Part shown: positions 1 to 5,743 of the stretch, one piece after another
How positions within the stretch are numbered: position 1 is the first letter of the stretch
How the letters are laid out: the number at the start of each line of letters is the position of its first letter
NCBI GenBank assembly: GCA_002385465.1
Contig: DGDN01000113.1
Coordinates: forward strand, 1 to 6,999
Reading direction: 5' to 3'
DNA: 6,999 nucleotides
DNA from: Candidatus Fermentithermobacillaceae bacterium UBA3951
GTDB taxonomy: Bacteria; Bacillota; Sulfobacillia; Fermentithermobacillales; Fermentithermobacillaceae
Program-made: the position numbers and the translations under genes
Notes under the pieces: generated by a model
Database searches by the model: none
The model's input: the letters and a program-made list of their open reading frames with translations, nothing else
What the model was told of the DNA's origin: nothing

Positions 1-131
1 ACATAGAGGGTGATCTCGCCCTTTTCAGCCTTCTCAACCAGGATGCGTGCCCTAGGAGAGTGTTCGGGGCAATCATCGAGAAGGTAGCGCAGGACCACGT
101 TGGTATCCAGCCAACCAACCCTACTTCTCAT
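1..131 (-). CDS. vapC: PIN-domain toxin, VapC-like (partial, C-terminus off the left edge)
   Basis: Only the first 43 codons are in the window. The reading begins MRSRVGWLDTNVVLRYLLDD, and the LDTNVVLRYLL stretch is the typical first strand and helix of PIN-domain nucleases, with Asp9 as the first metal-binding acidic residue. VapC toxins are Mg-dependent RNases that cut tRNA or rRNA and are neutralised by the upstream antitoxin. The ATG (131-129) lies inside the antitoxin gene and overlaps its end by 11 nt, the usual translational coupling of such pairs. The ribosome site is weak (AAAGG a few bases upstream), consistent with coupling. The remaining acidic residues lie outside the window, so catalytic integrity cannot be judged. 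Family assignment is firm; the RNA target is unknown. Confidence 0.88.
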   Translation of the reverse strand, partial: MRSRVGWLDTNVVLRYLLDDCPEHSPRARILVEKAEKGEITLY

Positions 132-399
132 TGCCTTTACCTACCTTTTGCCTGCTAGACCGTCTGGCCCTGGCTTCGATCCTCGCCCGTTCAACGTCGA
201 GGGTCGGCTGTTCCGGTCGCCTGAGTATGCCATAAACCTCGTCGGAAGTAGACTTTCTTGGCAATCGTTCGATGTACACCCGCTCAGCGTCTCTGACGAA
301 CATCAGCCGGTCTCCAGACTTTATGTCCATGTACTCCCGGATTTCGGCCGGAATGGTCACCTGCCCCTTAGACGTGACAGTCGTCGTCTTGTCCGACAT
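121..399 (-). CDS. vapB: AbrB/SpoVT-fold antitoxin, VapB-like
   Basis: This is a 92-residue protein. The N-terminal part (residues about 3-45) contains TVTSKGQVTIPAEIRE followed by a GDRLMFV strand, the hallmark of the swapped-hairpin AbrB/SpoVT DNA-binding fold. The C-terminal half is charged, with many Arg and Glu residues, and would be the segment that wraps the toxin. As a VapB-type antitoxin it should bind the PIN toxin encoded next and, as a complex, repress their shared promoter. The frame is open upstream to an ATG at 447, but the ATG at 399 is preferred: it has a strong GAGGAGGT ribosome site 6 nt upstream, and the AbrB fold starts immediately after it. The extra 16 residues of the longer form do not look like part of the domain. 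The stop codon overlaps the toxin start by 11 nt. Confidence 0.9.
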   Translation of the reverse strand: MSDKTTTVTSKGQVTIPAEIREYMDIKSGDRLMFVRDAERVYIERLPRKSTSDEVYGILRRPEQPTLDVERARIEARARRSSRQKVGKGNEK

Positions 400-405
400 A
401 CTCGC

Positions 406-413
406 ACCTCCTC
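406..413 (-). promoter_or_regulatory. Strong ribosome binding site deciding the antitoxin start
   Basis: The minus strand reads GAGGAGGT, a near-perfect complement to the 16S rRNA tail, 6 nt before the ATG at 399. It fixes that start over the in-frame ATG at 447. It is much stronger than the site before the toxin, which fits the need to make more antitoxin than toxin. Confidence 0.85.
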
Positions 414-447
414 GACGCCTCAGCCCTACATGTTCACCGTCATCCAT

Positions 448-476
448 ATGTTAGTATTACACTATGTGTGTATCAA
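448..476 (-). promoter_or_regulatory. Probable sigma-A promoter of the vapBC operon
   Basis: On the minus strand TTGATA (476-471) is followed after 17 nt by TAACAT (453-448). Transcription would start near 441, giving a leader of about 40 nt before the antitoxin ATG. A small inverted repeat, ACAC-TAT-GTGT (459-469), sits in the spacer and could be contacted by the antitoxin, although it is short. The -10 box matches consensus only moderately, so this is a prediction from spacing and position. Confidence 0.5.
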
Positions 477-533
477 TGCAATGTACAATCCGTATTACTG
501 TGAAGGAATAGCCAATGCAGCCGATAGTATCCC

Positions 534-701
534 TTACCCCGTTTTCTCTATGGCATCGCAATACGCGTTCATGGCGCGCTTGAGGAACTCCGACAAGCCC
601 TTCTTAACTGCCTCATAGTTCCTCGCGAACCGTTCGTCTTCGGCGTACATGTTGCCCAGGCCGCGGAACCGAAAGTTTTGACGAAGCCTTACCTTAGACA
701 T
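534..701 (-). pseudogene. Remnant of a TipAS-domain (MerR/TipA-type) regulator, C-terminal fragment
   Basis: The minus strand has a 55-codon frame from an ATG at 701 to TAA at 534. Its last 40 or so residues, starting GLGNMYAEDERFARNYE and running through GLSEFLKRAMNAYCDAI, resemble the final helices of the TipAS domain, the peptide-antibiotic-binding half of TipA regulators. Family members usually have about 250 residues with an N-terminal MerR helix-turn-helix; none of that is present. No ribosome site precedes the ATG. The first 13 residues show no family resemblance and overlap the promoter of the divergent marR operon, so that segment is probably not genuine coding sequence. I read it as a decayed 3' end of a lost regulator gene. 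A small expressed protein is possible but less likely. The homology call is from memory of the family and was not searched. Confidence 0.55.
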
Positions 702-706
702 ATAAT
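678..706 (+). promoter_or_regulatory. Sigma-A promoter of the marR-ABC transporter operon
   Basis: TTGACG (678-683), a 17-nt spacer and a perfect TATAAT (701-706) make a near-consensus housekeeping promoter. Transcription should start near 713, giving a leader of about 52 nt before the marR ATG at 765. The promoter overlaps the 5' end of the TipAS remnant on the other strand. A promoter this strong directly followed by an operator suggests high expression when derepressed. Confidence 0.8.
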
Positions 707-713
707 ACACAGT

Positions 714-735
714 GTTAACCGTATATACTGTTAAC
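714..735 (+). promoter_or_regulatory. Palindromic operator, probable MarR binding site
   Basis: The sequence GTTAAC-C-GTATATAC-T-GTTAAC is a 22-bp palindrome centred between 724 and 725; only the pair 720/729 fails to match. It begins about 8 nt after the TATAAT box and covers the predicted transcription start, where a bound dimer would block RNA polymerase. Length and two-fold symmetry fit the usual MarR-family operator, and the nearest gene downstream encodes a MarR protein, so autorepression is the simplest reading. Binding itself is inferred. Confidence 0.7.
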
Positions 736-764
736 TAAATCGCGCTCCCGGAAGAGGGGTACCG

Positions 765-1187
765 ATGGATAAACGCCAGCTAAGAGACCGCCTGACCGCG
801 TCGCTCTCCAGGCTCTACGAAGGAGAGGCTTTTGCCTGCCTGGCAGAGTTTCTCCAGGGAGAGATCTGCGCGCTCTACCACCTTTCCCAGAGCTGCGGGG
901 CCGGGATGAACCCCTCCACTTTGAGTGAAAAACTACGCGTATCGAGGTCAAGGATTACCGCCACGCTCTCGGCGCTACGGAGGAAAGGTTTCGTCACGCT
1001 GAAAGGGTCAGAGGATGACCGGAGGCGCGTCTGGGTTACCCTGACACCGGAAGGAGCCGAGTTCCTAAGGCGCAAGCAGCAGAAAGTGGAGGAATACTTC
1101 GACCGGCTGGTTGAGGGCCTAGGGGAAGCGAATGTCATGGACCTCATAAGGCTCATCGACCTGTCAACCCAGATTGTCGGTGCGTAA
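765..1187 (+). CDS. MarR-family transcriptional regulator
   Basis: This 140-residue protein is the normal MarR length. Helices at the N-terminus (about 5-45) and C-terminus (about 98-135) would form the dimer interface around a central winged helix-turn-helix. Residues 50-75 (STLSEKLRVSRSRITATLSA) are the helix-turn-helix, and residues 82-96, with DDRRR followed by VWVTLTPEG, are the wing with its characteristic Asp-Arg cluster. It should bind the palindrome upstream and repress its own operon, releasing DNA on binding a small molecule or on oxidation. Three cysteines (25, 35, 44) lie in the N-terminal helical region and might allow redox sensing, but no fixed motif supports that. The ATG is preceded by a GAAGAGGGG ribosome site. 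The ABC ATPase gene follows after 18 nt, so the regulator most likely controls that exporter. Confidence 0.92.
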   Translation: MDKRQLRDRLTASLSRLYEGEAFACLAEFLQGEICALYHLSQSCGAGMNPSTLSEKLRVSRSRITATLSALRRKGFVTLKGSEDDRRRVWVTLTPEGAEFLRRKQQKVEEYFDRLVEGLGEANVMDLIRLIDLSTQIVGA

Positions 1188-1205
1188 CGAGGGGATCCGC
1201 TGCCT

Positions 1206-1907
1206 ATGGATTATGTTGTCTTTGACGACGTCTGCAAGCACTACCAAATGGGCACGCATACCATCAAGGCCGTGGACCACGTCAGCTTCACGGTGGATGA
1301 AGGCGAGTTCTGCGTCATAGTCGGTCCGAGCGGCGCCGGAAAAACAACGGTGCTGAACATGCTCGGGGGGATGGATTCCTGCGACAGCGGGAGGATACTT
1401 CTGGGCGGCCGCGACATAAGCGCGCTGAGCGACAGGCAGCTTACGGACTACCGCCGCTACGACGTGGGGTTCGTCTTCCAGTTCTACAACCTCGTCCAGA
1501 ACCTGACCGCCCTGGAGAATGTCGAGCTGGCCTCCGAGATATGCAAAGACCCTTACGACCCGCAAGAGGCGCTTGCCATGGTCGGCCTTTCCGACCGCAT
1601 GTTCAACTTCCCTTCGGAGCTCTCAGGGGGTGAGCAGCAGCGCGTGGCCATCGCCAGGGCGCTGGCGAAGAACCCGAAGATCCTCCTTTGCGATGAGCCG
1701 ACCGGGGCCCTCGATTACGCTACGGGGCGGAGCATACTCAAACTGCTTCACGAGACCTGCAAGAACACGGGGAAGACCGTGTTTGTGATCACCCACAACC
1801 AGGCCATAACCCGGATGGCAGACCGCGTTATCCACATGAGAAGCGGAACCGTCGCCGACATGTACCGCAATCCGGATCCCGTGCCCGCAGAGGCGATCGA
1901 ATGGTAG
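1206..1907 (+). CDS. ABC transporter ATP-binding protein, MacB/LolD type
   Basis: This 233-residue protein is a complete cytoplasmic nucleotide-binding domain of the class that drives FtsX-type permeases (MacB, LolD, BceA). All motifs are present: Walker A GPSGAGKT (40-47), Q-loop Gln92 in FVFQFYNL, signature LSGGEQQ (139-145), Walker B ILLCDEP (159-165) with catalytic Glu164, D-loop ALD (168-170) and switch His197. It should dimerise on the permease encoded next and convert ATP hydrolysis into substrate extrusion or mechanical motion outside the membrane. It begins 18 nt after marR with GAGGGGA upstream, and its last bases overlap the permease start by 7 nt, showing a tightly coupled operon. 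The short C-terminal tail after residue 215 is proline-rich and has no recognised function. Confidence 0.96.
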   Translation: MDYVVFDDVCKHYQMGTHTIKAVDHVSFTVDEGEFCVIVGPSGAGKTTVLNMLGGMDSCDSGRILLGGRDISALSDRQLTDYRRYDVGFVFQFYNLVQNLTALENVELASEICKDPYDPQEALAMVGLSDRMFNFPSELSGGEQQRVAIARALAKNPKILLCDEPTGALDYATGRSILKLLHETCKNTGKTVFVITHNQAITRMADRVIHMRSGTVADMYRNPDPVPAEAIEW

Positions 1908-4900
1908 CCTCCGGAAAGACCTACGCCAAGACGCTGTTCCGCCAGATCCGGGGAAACATTGGCCGGTTTGCCGCTATCATGGGCATTGTCGCCCTAGGGG
2001 TCGGGTTTTTCGCCGGAATGCTGGCCACTACGTCAGATATGCATGCGTCGGTGGACGCCTATTACGACCGCGAACGCACGGCCGATGCGTTTGTCAAGGC
2101 CACTATGGGGATTACCCAGGAGGATATAGAGGCCGTCGCCGCCATGGATGGCGTTGACACCGTCATGCCCGCCTACGTCATGGATGCCCTGATGTACACA
2201 CGGAACGAGAAGCTCCTGGCCGTGAGGATATACGGCGTGCCTCTGGAGCGCCTGGGAGACGCCGGAGACGGCGGGTTCATAAACCGCCTGGAACTCCTCG
2301 AAGGAAGGATGCCGGTCTCAGACGACGAGTGTTTGGCCAACGAACTCGGCGCGCTCCCCGCCGGCATAAAGCTGGGGACCGTCCTCACGGTGTCGCCGGA
2401 GAACCGGAGTCTTGAGGACCGGGGCGATATCTACCGCGTTACCGAGTACACGGTAGTGGGGATCGTGAACAGTCCTTTCTACTTCTCTTGGGAGCCCGAA
2501 CCGTGCACAGTGGGAAACGGCAGGCTGGACGCAGTTATCTACGTGAACGAAAGCGCCTATGCGCTGGATGTTTACACAGACCTCTACCTAACGGTCAAGG
2601 ACGCAGGTGAGCTTACGGCGTTTACCGGCGAGTATGAGGCCAAAATCGAGGAGATAGTGGAAAGGCTCGAATCGCTCGGCGAGACGCGCTCGGCCATCCG
2701 CTATGAGGATATCATTGCGGATGCCCGTGCCGAGATAGAAAAGGCCAAGGCGGAGTTCAGAGATGCAGAGTCCGAGGCACAAGCCGAGCTGGCTGATGCT
2801 TGGGCCGAGATCGAAAAAGGCAGGGCCGAACTCGAGGATGCCCGGCGCCAGATAGACGAAGGTAAGGTCGAACTTGCGGACGCCAAAATCAAACTGGCAG
2901 AAGAGACCGCGAAGGCTACCGAGGAGATCGAACGGGGCAAGCGCGAGCTCGCGGATGCGCTGATCGAAATCGAAGACGGAGAGCGCCGTCTGGCGGAAGC
3001 CGAGCGGGAGTTGGAAGACGGCTGGCGAGAGTACGAGAGCGGACACGAAGCGTACCGTAATGGACTCAGGCAGATAGAAGAGGCCCAAGCGGCCTTCGAC
3101 CAGGGCGAAAGGGAATACCTGGCCGGTCTGGAACAGTGGAAAGCTGCCGGGGAAGCGATAGAGCGAGAAGAGCTTAACTTGGTCCGAGCCGAGTCGCAGC
3201 TTAGCCAGGCTGAAGCGGAGTATAACGCGGGGCTTACCGCCCTCGAGGGGCAGAAGGCTCAGTTCGATATCCTCATGTTTCAGGTCCTGAGCGCCCTCGA
3301 TGCCGCCGGAATGCCCTTCGGGTCGGCGGAAGAGCTCCTTGCTGCGCTGGAAGCCGATCCGGCCGGACCCATCTATACTTCCGTGGGCGCTATATTAAGC
3401 GGGGCCGGCATGCCCGTGACGCCGGACGACCTTCTGGCAACCCAGCAGGCCATCGCATATGCAGAGGCCGAACTGAGCGCTGCCGCCGCCGAGATCGCGG
3501 CGGGGCGGGCTGCATGTTCGGAGGGCCGCCGGCAGCTTGACCAGGCGAAGGCAGAGCATTCTGCTGCCAAGGTGCAGTTGGATGTTGCAGGGGCCGAGAT
3601 CGAAAAAAGCCGGCAGCAGCTGAACGATGGGTGGGCCCAATTGGCGAGCGCCCGGGCTATGCTGGACGATGCCCGGGCTCAGCTGGCGTCGGGACGGTCC
3701 GAGATCGCCAAAGCCCGCCGCGAGCTGGACAACGGGTGGAGAGAGTACAGTGAAGGAGTAGCCAAGCTGGCGGATGCCGAAGCCGAGCTGGCCGCCGAGG
3801 TTGCGAAAGCCGAGGAGGAAATCCGTACCGCCGAAGCCGATCTGGCTAAAGCAGAAGCGGACTATGCGGACGGTCTCAGGCAACTGGAAGAAGGCGAAGC
3901 CGAGTACTGGAAGGCCAAGGCCGATGTCGAGAAAGAACTCGCCGATGCGTGGCAGGAGATACTGGACGCCGAAGCGGCCCTAGGCGATATAGAGCATCCC
4001 AAATGGTACGTGTTTGACCGGACATCCAATGTAAGCTACGCGAGTTTTTCAATGAACGCCGAAAAGGTCGCCGCCATTGCCAAAGTGTTCCCTTGGTTCT
4101 TCTTCTTTGTCGCTGCCCTGGTCGCTCTCACCACCATGGCGCGCATGGTCGAAGAGGAGAGGACCCAGCTGGGCACCCTGAAAGCCCTCGGCTATCCCAC
4201 CTGGGCGATTATGTCCAGGTATGTCGTCTATTGCGGTCTGGCCAGCGTGTTGGGTTGCGTCGCAGGCGCTTTCTTGGGTTTCAAGCTCCTCCCGAACGTG
4301 ATATGGCGGGTCTACAGGACGGTCTACCGTCTGCCGCCGCTGATCGCGGAATTCCGCTGGAACCTGGCGATCCTTTCGTCTGCGCTTGCTTTGCTCTGCA
4401 CCATGGGAGCGACCGTTTCGGCCTGCGGGAGCGCCCTCAAAGAGAGGCCGGCAGCACTCATGCGACCTCGCCCGCCGAAGGTCGGGAAACGGGTGTTTCT
4501 GGAGCGGATATCGGTCATATGGTCGCGACTTAAGTTCAGCCATAAGGCGACAGCGCGTAACCTTATCCGGTACAAGAGGAACTTCGTAATGACGGTGCTC
4601 GGAGTGGCCGGCTGCACGGCGCTTCTGGTCACAGGGTTCGGCCTGCGCGACTCTATTGGAGACTTGGCCAAGACCCAGTTTGACGAAATAACCAAATATG
4701 ACCTGTATATCGGCGTGAAGAGTTCTTCCGGTTACGACTCCGTCCTAAGCGAGTTCCTCAGCGACCCCGACAAGGTCGCCGGGTATGTCGAGGCTTTCGC
4801 AGAAACGGCCTACGTTATCGCAAACGGCAAGAGGATAGAGACAACCGTGATGGTGCCTATGGACTCGGGCGAGCTCGCCAAGGTGGTGACCCTCAGGGAT

Positions 4901-5668
4901 AGAAGCAGCGGGAAAGGCATTGCTTTCGGCGATTCGTCTGTTGTACTTACCGAGAAGCTGGCAGCCAACCTCGGCCTGCGTCCCGGTGACACCTTTACCA
5001 TAGAGAACTCCGATGGAGAGACAGCCGAGTTTGTCCTGTCCAACATCGCCGAGTACTACGCGGGGAGCTACGCCTACGTAAACAAATACGATTATGCCAG
5101 GGCCATCGGCAAGTATCCCGCGCGCAACGTCCTCATGGTCAGCACGTTGGTCGTCGGTTCCGACGCACAAGACGATGTCATGTCCACGCTTCTCAGCTCA
5201 GACTCCGTCCTCGGCGCCCAGTTTATCTCCCAGATCAGAGAATCGCTGGACACGGTCCTAAACAGCATCGATCTGATCGTGGTCGTCCTCATAGTATCGT
5301 CGGGAGCCTTGGCCGCCATCGTGCTCTACAACCTCATAAACATAAACATCGAAGAACGGAAGAAGGAGCTCGCCACGCTGAAAGTGCTGGGCTTTCACAG
5401 CGAGGAAGTGGCGGCCTATATCTTCCGGGAGATATCCATCCTTACGGTCATCGGGACCATCCTGGGCTTTGGACTGGGCATCTTGCTGCACGGATTCGTC
5501 ATAAGGACCGTGGAGCAGCCCGATTTCATGTTCGGAAGAGACGTGTCGCCATTGAGCTTTGCCTTGGCGGGAGGTTTCACCCTCGCGTTCTCGTTCTTGG
5601 TCCAGGTCGCGATGTCTCCGAGGCTAAGGCGGATCAAGATGGTCGATTCCATGAAGGCGGTGGAGTAA
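1901..5668 (+). CDS. FtsX-type ABC permease with long extracytoplasmic coiled-coil stalk
   Basis: This 1255-residue membrane protein is the partner of the preceding ATPase. Predicted segments: TM1 22-42, first extracytoplasmic domain 44-265, coiled-coil hairpin about 268-697, TM2-TM4 at about 728-748, 776-797 and 821-841, TM5 894-914, second extracytoplasmic domain 915-1120, and TM6-TM8 at about 1122-1144, 1176-1198 and 1216-1238. The two FtsX modules repeat the same cytoplasmic loop, ERTQLGTLKALGYP (753-766) and ERKKELATLKVLGF (1152-1165), which couples to the ATPase. The coiled coil follows an LxxA/G heptad rule like the xxxLxxG repeats known from YhgE/Pip-type proteins. FtsX permeases without a stalk are usually 400-850 residues, so the stalk explains the size. 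The ATG overlaps the ATPase stop (ATGGTAG), with AGAGG 7 nt before it. The substrate is unknown: a lipid, peptide or drug, or mechanical control of a wall enzyme, are all possible. Stalked permeases of this type occur in Firmicutes and Actinobacteria, mostly uncharacterised. Confidence 0.93.
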   Translation: MVASGKTYAKTLFRQIRGNIGRFAAIMGIVALGVGFFAGMLATTSDMHASVDAYYDRERTADAFVKATMGITQEDIEAVAAMDGVDTVMPAYVMDALMYTRNEKLLAVRIYGVPLERLGDAGDGGFINRLELLEGRMPVSDDECLANELGALPAGIKLGTVLTVSPENRSLEDRGDIYRVTEYTVVGIVNSPFYFSWEPEPCTVGNGRLDAVIYVNESAYALDVYTDLYLTVKDAGELTAFTGEYEAKIEEIVERLESLGETRSAIRYEDIIADARAEIEKAKAEFRDAESEAQAELADAWAEIEKGRAELEDARRQIDEGKVELADAKIKLAEETAKATEEIERGKRELADALIEIEDGERRLAEAERELEDGWREYESGHEAYRNGLRQIEEAQAAFDQGEREYLAGLEQWKAAGEAIEREELNLVRAESQLSQAEAEYNAGLTALEGQKAQFDILMFQVLSALDAAGMPFGSAEELLAALEADPAGPIYTSVGAILSGAGMPVTPDDLLATQQAIAYAEAELSAAAAEIAAGRAACSEGRRQLDQAKAEHSAAKVQLDVAGAEIEKSRQQLNDGWAQLASARAMLDDARAQLASGRSEIAKARRELDNGWREYSEGVAKLADAEAELAAEVAKAEEEIRTAEADLAKAEADYADGLRQLEEGEAEYWKAKADVEKELADAWQEILDAEAALGDIEHPKWYVFDRTSNVSYASFSMNAEKVAAIAKVFPWFFFFVAALVALTTMARMVEEERTQLGTLKALGYPTWAIMSRYVVYCGLASVLGCVAGAFLGFKLLPNVIWRVYRTVYRLPPLIAEFRWNLAILSSALALLCTMGATVSACGSALKERPAALMRPRPPKVGKRVFLERISVIWSRLKFSHKATARNLIRYKRNFVMTVLGVAGCTALLVTGFGLRDSIGDLAKTQFDEITKYDLYIGVKSSSGYDSVLSEFLSDPDKVAGYVEAFAETAYVIANGKRIETTVMVPMDSGELAKVVTLRDRSSGKGIAFGDSSVVLTEKLAANLGLRPGDTFTIENSDGETAEFVLSNIAEYYAGSYAYVNKYDYARAIGKYPARNVLMVSTLVVGSDAQDDVMSTLLSSDSVLGAQFISQIRESLDTVLNSIDLIVVVLIVSSGALAAIVLYNLININIEERKKELATLKVLGFHSEEVAAYIFREISILTVIGTILGFGLGILLHGFVIRTVEQPDFMFGRDVSPLSFALAGGFTLAFSFLVQVAMSPRLRRIKMVDSMKAVE
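2714..3982 (+). repeat. Heptad-repeat coding region (two arms of the permease stalk)
   Basis: Within the permease, core positions fall every 7 residues: 272-286, 297-332 and 343-448 in the first arm, and 518-630, 641-669 and 680-694 in the second. Each core Leu, Ile, Tyr or Phe is nearly always followed three residues later by Ala or Gly. The breaks between blocks are all 11 residues. DNA repetition is visible too: the 17-bp string GGGCCGAGATCGAAAAA occurs in frame at 2802-2818 and 3591-3607, once in each arm. Residues 463-510 between the arms form the tip. Confidence 0.85.
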
Positions 5669-5688
5669 TCTACTCAGGCCGCCAAGTG

Positions 5689-5707
5689 ATCCACCAGGGC
5701 GGTGGGT
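5689..5707. terminator. Hairpin in convergent intergenic region, possible terminator
   Basis: ATCCACC (5689-5695) pairs with GGTGGGT (5701-5707) across a 5-nt loop, with one G-T wobble on the plus strand. It lies 21 nt after the permease stop. No T tract follows, so it does not look like a canonical intrinsic terminator. GTGATCC occurs twice, 20 bp apart (5686 and 5706), around it. Confidence 0.35.
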
Positions 5708-5720
5708 GATCCCTGAAGAC

Positions 5721-5743
5721 GGTAGGGTGACGTGAATCCTACC
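5721..5743. terminator. Second hairpin overlapping the kinase stop codon, possible bidirectional terminator
   Basis: GGTAGG (5721-5726) pairs perfectly with CCTACC (5738-5743). On the plus strand a G-T and a T-A pair extend the stem to 8 bp with a 7-nt loop. It includes the kinase stop codon (5739-5741) and stands where two operons converge. There is no T run on either side, so termination by this stem alone is doubtful. Confidence 0.35.

Noticed and set aside
397..447. Longer antitoxin form starting at the ATG at 447
   Set aside because: The ATG at 399 has the strong ribosome site, and the extra 16 residues lie outside the AbrB fold; 447 also sits next to the predicted -10 box.
100..618. 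Plus-strand open frame of 172 codons across the antitoxin and the TipAS relic
   Set aside because: It lies antisense to a clear AbrB-type gene with a strong ribosome site, has no recognisable domain and no ribosome site of its own, and its sequence reads as low-likelihood protein.
724..729. Second -10-like box TATACT inside the operator
   Set aside because: No -35 element lies at proper spacing, and the upstream TTGACG/TATAAT pair is far better; the AT-rich core is explained by the palindrome.
2588..3088. Minus-strand open frame of 166 codons within the stalk region
   Set aside because: It is antisense to the Ala/Glu-rich heptads, whose codons give few stops on the other strand; the predicted protein mirrors the repeat (Leu-Gly-Phe-rich) and has no domain.
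3395..3883. Minus-strand open frame of 162 codons within the second stalk arm
   Set aside because: Same cause as the frame at 2588-3088: it is a compositional shadow of the coiled-coil codons with no start signal.
4049..4543. Open frames on both strands over the permease TM2-TM5 region
   Set aside because: The permease frame here carries conserved FtsX motifs and membrane segments; the others have biased composition and no recognised motif.
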